Assembly (NCBI GenBank): GCA_004557905.1
Contig: SFFH01000073.1
Coordinates: forward strand, 1-12,153
Length of the DNA stretch: 12,153 nucleotides
Source: Clostridiales bacterium
GTDB taxonomy: Bacteria > Bacillota > Clostridia > Christensenellales > Aristaeellaceae
Reading direction: 5' to 3'
In this document: positions 1-5,533 of the stretch, in pieces
Position numbering within the stretch: position 1 is the first letter of the stretch
Layout: every line of letters starts with the position of its first letter
Notes under the pieces: generated by a model
Told to the model about the DNA's origin: nothing
What the model saw: the letters and a program-made list of their open reading frames with translations, nothing else
Databases searched by the model: none
Made by a program: the position numbers and the translations under genes

Positions 1-698
1 ACGCCGGTCTCATTGAACGCGGGGCAGGTGAGCAGGGTGCTCACAAAGCGGTACAGCAGCGTCAGCCCCGCGCCGAAGAGCGCCAGCGCGCACAGCGTGA
101 GGCCGATGATGCGGACATAGCGGTCAAGCTGCGACGCGCGCAGCAGCATCAGCACGCCGGTGATGAACGCGACGGCGGCGGCAGGCAGCATCATCGCGCC
201 GTAGAAGGCCGCCTGATGCCATTGGACGCGCATGCGCCTGCTGCGCTTGTGCGCGGGCATGGCCGAGAGATCGAGCTCAAACGGGCAATAGGTGCTCACG
301 GCGCGCAGCAGCTTTTTGCCGGCGGGCGCCACGAAGCCCCAGGGGCCGCACTGCGGCGCATGGTGGATCAGGTTGATGAAATCGGTCGAGCCGCGGTACA
401 TGCCGTAGAGATAGCGCCTGCGGCTGTTGCAGTAGAGCAGGCCGAGGGAGGCGACGTCCTCCCAGCAGGTGCGGCGCACGCGCAGCAGGAAGCCCACGCC
501 GATGCCGACCTCGTCGACAAAGAGCCGGCAGCTCATCAGCGCGACGCACAGCGCCAGCAGCGCCAGCGTGGCCACCAGCAGCACGCGCGCCCAGCCATGC
601 AGGGAAGCGCTGACGCAGAAGTCGCGCGCGAGCGCGCAGAGCATCGCGCCCATGCAGGCCAGCACGCTCATTTTCGGATAACGGAGCACCCGGGTCAT
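1..698 (-). CDS. Membrane protein with possible bacterial PH-like domain, 3' end cut off by window
   Basis: An open frame starts at the ATG complementary to 696-698 and runs off the left edge, giving 232 codons without a stop. AAGGAGG lies about 6 nt upstream of the ATG. The protein begins MTRVLRYPKMSVLACMGAML. Hydrophobic stretches at about residues 38-56, 164-186 and 195-217, with a weaker one at 11-24, suggest a multi-pass membrane protein. The soluble part, about 58-145, includes VDEVGI followed by a WEDVASLG motif. That layout resembles the bacterial PH (bPH/YdbS-like) domains found between membrane helices in Firmicutes, but this likeness is from memory and the function is unknown. It lies 79 bp downstream of the M23 peptidase gene on the same strand, with a terminator-like hairpin between. 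It may be reached by partial read-through or have its own promoter. The coding frame is confident, the family is not. Confidence 0.75.
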   Translation of the reverse strand, partial: MTRVLRYPKMSVLACMGAMLCALARDFCVSASLHGWARVLLVATLALLALCVALMSCRLFVDEVGIGVGFLLRVRRTCWEDVASLGLLYCNSRRRYLYGMYRGSTDFINLIHHAPQCGPWGFVAPAGKKLLRAVSTYCPFELDLSAMPAHKRSRRMRVQWHQAAFYGAMMLPAAAVAFITGVLMLLRASQLDRYVRIIGLTLCALALFGAGLTLLYRFVSTLLTCPAFNETG

Positions 699-727
699 GG
701 CTTCCCTCCTTCATGGAATGTAGGAAA

Positions 728-764
728 GAAGGGCCCTGACGCCCTGGCGGCGACAGGACCCTTC
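728..764 (-). terminator. Intrinsic terminator-like hairpin after the M23 peptidase gene
   Basis: Positions 728-738 pair with 754-764 in an 11-bp stem. The one imperfect pair is C-A on the plus strand but becomes a G-U wobble in minus-strand RNA, so the structure fits minus-strand transcription better. A smaller inner stem (740-743 with 746-749) fills the loop. On the minus strand the stem is followed by a short, broken U-rich tail (TTTCCTA). It starts 14 nt after the peptidase stop and ends about 30 nt before the downstream start codon. The weak tail suggests an attenuating rather than complete terminator. Confidence 0.55.
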
Positions 765-777
765 ATTGGGCTTGATT

Positions 778-1926
778 TTACTTGGTGGCCGGCGGCAGCG
801 TGGCTTCCGGCGCGGCAGTGGGCTCGGCAAAGCCGTAGCCCTCACTGGCGCTGGGCAGCACGTCGATCAGCTCAATCTCCGGCTCGGCGTTCTCCTCTTC
901 CTGCTTTGCGGCTTCGGCTTCGGCCTGAGCGCGGGCGGCGGCCTCGGCCTCCTCACGCATGCGCTGCGCCTCCATCACGGCGGCGGCGGTCACCGGCTGG
1001 CGGCCGGATTCCACGACGTTCAGCGCGGCCTGCATCACCGGATACGGGCAGTCGCTCTCCAGAATCGTATTGCGGTACGGGTTGGAGGTGGTGTGGCGGC
1101 CGACGCGCATCTCCACATGGGTGTAGGTGCCGTCGGAGCCCTTCTTGCCCTCCTGGGCGATGTAGGCGCCGGCCTCAATCATGTCGCCGCGGCGCACCTC
1201 AATCTTCTCGCAGTGCAGGTAGAGCACGGTCACGTCGTACTCGGCGTTGTAGACGGCAACGGTGCCGTTGCTGTCGCCCGCGCGGGTGACCTCGCCGCCC
1301 AGGATCGCGAACAGCGCGGCCTCCGGCGCGTTGGTGAAGTCGATGCCCTCATGCACGCCGGTGAAGCCCGTGCGGCCGTGGCCGTCGCCGCGGCGCTCGC
1401 AGTACTGGCCATAGAGCATGGAGACCTCGCCGTGGTCGCCGCCGTAGAGGGCGATGCGCATGGCGTCGGTGATGTCCAGCACGATCGGCGCGATGGCGTA
1501 AGTGCCGGATTCGTCGACGGTCAGGTACTCCTCGGGCACATTGCTGTCAAACGGGGTCAGGACATACTCGCCGTGGTTGTAGGCGTACACGTCGTCGTAG
1601 TAGCGAACGGTGCGGCCACGGATGTGGTTGTACTGGCTGATGAACCAGCGGTATTCCTCGGTGATTTCCAGGGCGCTCCTGGGCTGCCCGGCGGCGACGA
1701 CCTCAGCGGCCTCCTCCTCCGGCGCGGCTGCCGGCTCGGCGGGAACCTCGGCAGGCGCCTCGGTTTCCTGCGCGGCGGGCTGTGCCTCCGCGACGGCAGC
1801 CGGGGTATTCACGGCGACAACGGCGTCCGCGCGCGTGCCCGGAAGCGCAGCATTGTCCTCGGCCAATGCGCCGATGGCCAAAAGCAGACTCGCCGCTGCG
1901 AGTGCCGCAGTCATTCTTTTTTTCAT
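778..1926 (-). CDS. Secreted M23-family (LytM-like) peptidoglycan metallopeptidase with variant HxH motif
   Basis: 382 aa. The signal peptide is at about residues 1-22 (MKKRMTAALAAASLLLAIGA, cleavage after ALA). A low-complexity Ala/Pro/Glu linker spans about 24-80. The M23 fold is at about 190-276, followed by a charged likely coiled coil (318-347) and a Pro/Ala-rich tail. Family zinc ligands are seen: H192 and D196 in VHEGIDF, and H270 in YTHVEMRV. The catalytic histidine of the LHC segment is H238. In the usual HLHFE motif the first histidine is a second catalytic residue, and here it is Y268. M23 enzymes cut peptide cross-links of peptidoglycan; this one could also be a weakened or regulatory member. 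Start choice: GGAGG lies 8 nt before the ATG, downstream of the promoter at 1998-2025. It is divergent from the VanZ gene, also envelope-related. Confidence 0.85.
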   Translation of the reverse strand: MKKRMTAALAAASLLLAIGALAEDNAALPGTRADAVVAVNTPAAVAEAQPAAQETEAPAEVPAEPAAAPEEEAAEVVAAGQPRSALEITEEYRWFISQYNHIRGRTVRYYDDVYAYNHGEYVLTPFDSNVPEEYLTVDESGTYAIAPIVLDITDAMRIALYGGDHGEVSMLYGQYCERRGDGHGRTGFTGVHEGIDFTNAPEAALFAILGGEVTRAGDSNGTVAVYNAEYDVTVLYLHCEKIEVRRGDMIEAGAYIAQEGKKGSDGTYTHVEMRVGRHTTSNPYRNTILESDCPYPVMQAALNVVESGRQPVTAAAVMEAQRMREEAEAAARAQAEAEAAKQEEENAEPEIELIDVLPSASEGYGFAEPTAAPEATLPPATK

Positions 1927-1997
1927 GGGTCATACCTCCAGAAATGAGAAAATGCTTGACATGGAATTCTTTTCGGACAAAGAGAGTTCTTCTATTC

Positions 1998-2025
1998 ATT
2001 ATACCAGACGGTGATGAAAACTCAA
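1998..2025 (-). promoter_or_regulatory. Sigma-A-type promoter of the M23 peptidase gene
   Basis: On the minus strand, -35 TTGAGT (2025-2020) and a perfect -10 TATAAT (2003-1998) are separated by 16 bp. The predicted start is near 1991, giving a leader of about 65 nt before the ATG at 1926. It lies back to back with the promoter for the opposite operon. Confidence 0.7.
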
Positions 2026-2032
2026 GCACTTT

Positions 2033-2061
2033 TTGCAAAAACCAGTCAAATATGGTATCCT
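2033..2061 (+). promoter_or_regulatory. Probable promoter of the VanZ-MerR operon
   Basis: -35-like TTGCAA (2033-2038) and -10-like TATCCT (2056-2061) have a 17-bp spacer. Both boxes match consensus at four of six positions. The predicted start is near 2068, 34 nt before the chosen VanZ start codon. The gap to the divergent -35 box is only 7 bp, so the two promoters may compete. Confidence 0.5.
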
Positions 2062-2101
2062 ATGGACAGAAAAAACAGACGCGTCAGAGGAGGAAAGTGG
2101 C

Positions 2102-2566
2102 ATGAAGAGGGCAGGCGCATGGCTGGGCGCGTTCGCATGGATGGGCGTGATCTTTTGGATGAGCGCGATGCCCGGGGACGTCTCCGGGGCGCAGAGCGGA
2201 AGAATCGCTCAGCTGGCGCTCAGGGCGATGGCCTTTCTCTTTGGCGAGGATGCGGCATCGAGCGTTTCGCCGGACATGATCAACCTGCTGGTGCGCAAGG
2301 GCGCGCACATGGCGGAGTACGCGGTGCTGTTTCTTCTGTACCGCCGGGCGCTGCATGCAAGCGGCGCGCGCAGGCCGGGCTTTGCAGCGCTGTGCCTGTG
2401 CGCCTGCTACGCCGCAACGGACGAGGGACATCAGGCGTTTGTGGCGGACAGGGGGCCGAGCGTCGTGGACGTTTGCATCGACACGCTGGGCGCGGCGCTG
2501 GCCTGGGGCGCGCTGGGCGCGTTGAGACGAATGAAAGGAAAGGGGAAGCGGAATGAAACGGTATAA
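2102..2566 (+). CDS. VanZ-like family membrane protein
   Basis: 154 aa from the ATG at 2102, preceded by GAGGAGG. An in-frame ATG at 2033 lies in the promoter and adds an unlikely hydrophilic extension. Predicted helices are at about residues 8-24, 70-86, 94-106 and 120-140. Features of the VanZ-like family are visible: an N-terminal W..VIFWMSAMPG segment, KGAHMAEY (67-73), TDEGHQAFVADRGPSVVDV (106-124) and a final DTLGAALAWG helix. VanZ itself gives low-level teicoplanin resistance in vanA clusters. Most stand-alone relatives have no proven role, and no other van gene is visible here, so a resistance role is not implied. Its end overlaps the MerR start by 14 nt, pointing to one transcript and coupled translation. 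Confidence 0.88.
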   Translation: MKRAGAWLGAFAWMGVIFWMSAMPGDVSGAQSGRIAQLALRAMAFLFGEDAASSVSPDMINLLVRKGAHMAEYAVLFLLYRRALHASGARRPGFAALCLCACYAATDEGHQAFVADRGPSVVDVCIDTLGAALAWGALGALRRMKGKGKRNETV

Positions 2567-3347
2567 GATCGGGGAGATCGCCAGGCTGCTGGGCCTGACC
2601 CCGCAGGCGCTGCGCTTTTACGAGCAGGAGGGCGTGATCGTCCCCGGCAAGAGCGAAAACGGCACGCGCTACTTCACCACCTCGGAGATCATCCGCCTGC
2701 TCGCTTTCAAGAAATACCGGCTGTCTGAATTCTCGGTGCAGGACGTGGCCACGCACTTCAAGCAGGGCAGCCTGGGCAGCCTCGTCACCCAGCTGGACGC
2801 GCAGAGCGACGCGCTCATCGCGCAGAGCGAAATGCTGCTGCGCCGAGCACGCGCCATCCGGGGCTTTGAGCGCACGCTGCGCGAGGCGCAGGCGCTCGAG
2901 GGGCAGCTGATGGACATGCTCAGTCCGGAGGTCTTTTTGCAGAACCTGACCTTCGATCAGCTGAGCGGCCTGACGGACGAGCAGCGCGCCGCGTTCATTG
3001 CGTTTGCGGACGCGATGCCGGAAGCAAGCATGTACTTTATCTGCCGAATGGACGGAAGTGCCGAGCCGGAGTTCCGCTTCGGCGTGGGGAGAAAGGAGGC
3101 GGAGACCTGGTCGCTCCCGCTTGAGGATGCGATCTGTGTGCCTCCCTTCCGGTGCGTGCGCGCGTATGTGCGCATCGCGGGCCATCCGTGGGACCCGGAG
3201 CACCTCAGTCCGCTGCTTGAGCGCGTGCGCGCTGCGGGCTACGCGCCCGATCCCGCGCATCCGGTGCTGGGGCAGCATCTGGCCTCGGAGACCGTGGACC
3301 GCGTGATCTATCTCTATGCCGTGGTATGGGTTCCGATTCTCCTATGA
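2553..3347 (+). CDS. MerR-family transcriptional regulator with C-terminal effector-like domain
   Basis: 264 aa. The winged helix-turn-helix is at 1-70 (YKIGEIARLLGLTPQALRFY, then a GTRYFTTSEIIRLL wing/helix). A long helix, about 78-118, is the usual dimerising coiled coil. The remaining ~145 residues resemble GyrI-like small-molecule-binding domains, especially the ending VDRVIYLYAVVWVPI. Cysteines are at 165, 195 and 201, but without a metal-site arrangement, so an organic ligand is more likely than a metal (inference). The ATG at 2553 lies inside the end of the VanZ gene behind an AAGGGG-like site. MerR proteins untwist promoters with over-long spacers; exactly such a promoter sits 41 bp downstream, before the flavoprotein gene, which is therefore the likely target. 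No terminator is visible after this gene, so read-through into the flavoprotein is possible. Confidence 0.88.
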   Translation: MKRYKIGEIARLLGLTPQALRFYEQEGVIVPGKSENGTRYFTTSEIIRLLAFKKYRLSEFSVQDVATHFKQGSLGSLVTQLDAQSDALIAQSEMLLRRARAIRGFERTLREAQALEGQLMDMLSPEVFLQNLTFDQLSGLTDEQRAAFIAFADAMPEASMYFICRMDGSAEPEFRFGVGRKEAETWSLPLEDAICVPPFRCVRAYVRIAGHPWDPEHLSPLLERVRAAGYAPDPAHPVLGQHLASETVDRVIYLYAVVWVPILL

Positions 3348-3387
3348 CAATAATTGAAAATTTTCTGACAAACTTTCCGCTTTCCTC

Positions 3388-3418
3388 TTGAATCTAAAGT
3401 GCACTTGAGGCATATAAT
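3388..3418 (+). promoter_or_regulatory. MerR-type promoter and operator of the flavoprotein gene
   Basis: -35 TTGAAT (3388-3393) and a perfect -10 TATAAT (3413-3418) are separated by 19 bp rather than the usual 17. The spacer carries CTAAAGTGCACTTGAG (3394-3409), an inverted repeat with a perfect 10-bp core (AAGTGCACTT) and one mismatched pair further out. A 19-20-bp spacer holding a dyad is the hallmark of promoters activated by MerR-family regulators, and a MerR gene ends 40 bp upstream. The predicted start is near 3425. Confidence 0.8.
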
Positions 3419-3426
3419 GCACCTAA

Positions 3427-3442
3427 CGCAGAGAAGTCTGCG
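3427..3442 (+). other. Stem-loop at the 5' end of the flavoprotein mRNA
   Basis: CGCAGA (3427-3432) pairs perfectly with TCTGCG (3437-3442) around a GAAG loop. It falls within a few bases of the predicted transcription start. The rest of the leader (3443-3476) is A/G-rich and unstructured and includes the AAAGGAG ribosome site. A hairpin at the extreme 5' end commonly protects Firmicute mRNAs from decay; that role here is inferred. Confidence 0.45.
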
Positions 3443-3476
3443 AAAAGGAAGACAAAGGGAAAAGGAGAGAAAACAC

Positions 3477-5366
3477 ATGAAGCAGATGAAGATGCTGCTC
3501 GCGCTGGTGCTCTGCCTCGCGCTGACCCTCACAGTCAGCCTTGCGCTGGCGGCGGGCTACACCGCGGGCACCTACACGGCTGAGGCGAACGGCAACAACG
3601 GCCCGGTGAAGGTCAGCGTGACCGTGTCCGCCGACGCGATCACCGCGGTGGAGGTCACCGAGCATGCGGAGACCCCGGGCCTGTCCGACCCGGCGATCAG
3701 CAATATCCCGGCGGCGATTGTCGAGCACCAGTCCCTGGCGATTGACACCGTGTCCGGCGCGACCAACACCTCCAACGCCATCCTGACCGCTGCGGCCGAG
3801 GCCATCGCGCTGGCCGGCGGCGATGTGGACGCGCTGAAGGCGGCCACGGTCGAGGCGGCGCCCGTTGAGGACGTCGAGGCGACCTATGACGTCGTCGTCA
3901 TCGGCGGCGGCGGCGCGGGCCTGACGGCGGCCATCACCGCGGCGCAGAACGGCGCCAGCGTCGTGCTGATCGAGAAGGCCGCCGCGCTGGGCGGCAACAC
4001 CCTGATTGCCGGCCAGGGCTTCAACGCGGCCGATCCGGAGCGCCAGGGCGCGATGGAGATGGACAGCGCGCTGCTGGAGACCCTGAAGGGCTACCTAGAC
4101 CTCGATCCGGCGGACTTCGGCGACTTCGGCGATACGCTGGTCACCGTGCAGGGCCAGATCAAGGAGTACCTGGCCTCCGGCAAGACCACCCTGTTTGACA
4201 CCCCGGAGCTGCACATGCTGCACTGCTACATGGGCGGCACCCGCACCGGCCTGGACGGCACCGTGATCTCTCCGGATCTGGCGCTGGTGGACGTGTTCGC
4301 GCACAATGCGCTGGACGGCCTCAAGTGGGTCGAGTCCATCGGCGGCGGCTGGAATGACACCACCTCCACCATCCTGGGCGCCATGTGGCCGCGCTCCCAC
4401 GGCCTGGCGACCGGCAACATCATCCCGACGCTCGAGCAGGCTGCCCGCGACAACGGCGTGGAGATCCTGCTGAACACCGCCGGCAAAGAGCTGACCATGG
4501 CTGACGGCAAGGTCAGCGGCGTGATCGCCAAGAACGGCGAGGCGACCGTGACCCTGCATGCCAACAAGTCCGTCGTCATCGCGACCGGCGGCTTCGCGGC
4601 CAACGCTCCGATGGTCTGCCAGTACAACAACTACTGGCCGGGCCTGTCCGACACCATGGCGTCCACCAACTCCGCGAACCTGACCGGCGACGGCATTGTG
4701 ATGGCGCAGGCCATTGGCGCCGACGTGACCGGCATGGGCTTCGCGCAGCTGATGCCGTCCTCCCATCCGGTGGATGGCTCCCTGTTCACCGGCGTGTGGG
4801 GCTCCGCGGAGACCCAGCTGTTCGTGAACAAGCAGGGCAAGCGCTTTGTGAACGAGTATGCCGAGCGTGACGTGCTGTCCAAGGCGGCGCTGGAGCAGGA
4901 GGACGGTCTGTTCTTCATCATCGCCGACAAGGAGATCGTCGACCAGTATGCCGACCGTCTGGAGACCCTCGAGTCCACCGGCTGCATCTATCTGGCGGAC
5001 ACCCTCGAGGAGCTGGCCGAGAAGATGGGCGTGCCTGTCGACGCGTTCGTGGAGACCGTGAATAAGTACAACGAGTACACGCTGGCCAAGCACGATCCGG
5101 ACTTCGGCAAGGAGATGTTCGGCAATCCGATCGACGAGGCGCCCTTCTGCGCCACGCCGCGCTCCCCGTCCCTGCATCACACCATGGGCGGCCTGAAGAT
5201 CAACACCGAGACCGAGGTGCTGGATACCAACGGCAACGCCATCCCGGGCCTGTACGCGGCCGGCGAGGTCTGCGGCGGCATCCATGCGGGCAACCGTCTG
5301 GGCGGCAACGCCATGACCGACTTCCTGGTCTTCGGCCGCATCGCGGGCGAGAACGCTGCGAAGTAA
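3477..5366 (+). CDS. Secreted FMN-binding/FAD-dependent reductase (fumarate/urocanate reductase family)
   Basis: 629 aa from the ATG at 3477, with AAAGGAG 9 nt upstream; an in-frame ATG at 3399 lies before the promoter's -10 box. The signal peptide is at about 1-26 with no lipobox cysteine. The FMN-binding domain (about 28-115) has DTVSGAT at 90-96, the motif in which ApbE attaches FMN to threonine (here T96). The FAD-binding domain (about 137-628) opens with VVVIGGGGAG and closes with GLYAAGEVCGG and NRLGGNAMTDFLVFGR. By remembered alignment to Shewanella fumarate reductase, H430, R464 (catalytic Arg in AERD), H567/H568 and R607 are kept. The Glu and Arg of the usual proton relay appear replaced (near V440 and S443). 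It therefore probably reduces an unsaturated acceptor other than fumarate outside the membrane. Codons are very strongly C/G-ended, suggesting high expression. Neither ApbE nor an electron-donating membrane partner lies in the window. Confidence 0.9.
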   Translation: MKQMKMLLALVLCLALTLTVSLALAAGYTAGTYTAEANGNNGPVKVSVTVSADAITAVEVTEHAETPGLSDPAISNIPAAIVEHQSLAIDTVSGATNTSNAILTAAAEAIALAGGDVDALKAATVEAAPVEDVEATYDVVVIGGGGAGLTAAITAAQNGASVVLIEKAAALGGNTLIAGQGFNAADPERQGAMEMDSALLETLKGYLDLDPADFGDFGDTLVTVQGQIKEYLASGKTTLFDTPELHMLHCYMGGTRTGLDGTVISPDLALVDVFAHNALDGLKWVESIGGGWNDTTSTILGAMWPRSHGLATGNIIPTLEQAARDNGVEILLNTAGKELTMADGKVSGVIAKNGEATVTLHANKSVVIATGGFAANAPMVCQYNNYWPGLSDTMASTNSANLTGDGIVMAQAIGADVTGMGFAQLMPSSHPVDGSLFTGVWGSAETQLFVNKQGKRFVNEYAERDVLSKAALEQEDGLFFIIADKEIVDQYADRLETLESTGCIYLADTLEELAEKMGVPVDAFVETVNKYNEYTLAKHDPDFGKEMFGNPIDEAPFCATPRSPSLHHTMGGLKINTETEVLDTNGNAIPGLYAAGEVCGGIHAGNRLGGNAMTDFLVFGRIAGENAAK

Positions 5367-5418
5367 TTCTCTCTACCGATTGGTGCTCCTTTTCAGCTTG
5401 CAGACATCAGCGCAAAGA

Positions 5419-5525
5419 ACTCCCTCCACCATCCTGCGGATGGTCCCCCTCCCTCAGGAGGGAGGCTTGGGGAGACGGGCAGGCTCCCTCTTGAGGGAGC
5501 TGTCAGCGAAGCTGACTGAGGGAGT
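5419..5525. repeat. MITE-like palindromic repeat of nested hairpins between convergent genes
   Basis: A 107-bp element is bounded by perfect 8-bp inverted ends, ACTCCCTC (5419-5426) and GAGGGAGT (5518-5525). Inside are four hairpins: 5428-5444 (7-bp stem, ACCATCC), 5448-5465 (8-bp, CCTCCCTC), 5483-5500 (8-bp, GCTCCCTC) and 5502-5516 (6-bp, GTCAGC). CTCCCTC/GAGGGAG units recur, so alternative pairings are possible. No coding content is supported. Similar CTCCCTC/GTCAGC hairpin repeats are, from memory, abundant between genes of gut Clostridia. It sits between the convergent flavoprotein and tldE genes, ending 8 bp from the tandem TAATAA stops of tldE, and probably stops transcription from both sides. 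Confidence 0.75.
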
Positions 5526-5533
5526 GCTCTTTA

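Noticed and set aside
277..714. Minus-strand 145-aa frame starting at 714
   Set aside because: It is an Arg-rich out-of-frame reading. The frame starting at 698 gives a hydrophobic, plausible membrane protein with AAGGAGG correctly spaced.
216..1947. Long plus-strand frames (216-1289 and 766-1947) opposite the left membrane protein and the M23 gene
   Set aside because: Their products are Ala/Gly/Arg/His-rich with no domain. The minus-strand frames have a signal peptide, M23 motifs, membrane helices and good ribosome sites. Long antisense frames are expected at this GC content.
2033..2101. Upstream in-frame ATG for the VanZ-like protein
   Set aside because: It lies on the predicted -35 box, has no ribosome site, and adds a hydrophilic extension absent from the family.
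2102..2566. Glycopeptide resistance cluster
   Set aside because: Only a stand-alone VanZ-like protein is present. There are no vanH, vanA, vanX or VanRS-type genes in the window, and VanZ relatives are common without resistance.
4095..5285. 396-aa minus-strand frame opposite the flavoprotein
   Set aside because: It is the shadow of a highly codon-biased gene. The product is His/Gly/Val-rich without recognisable motifs or a ribosome site.
5419..5525. CRISPR array
   Set aside because: The repeats are inverted hairpin units of varied length without regular spacers, and no cas gene is nearby.
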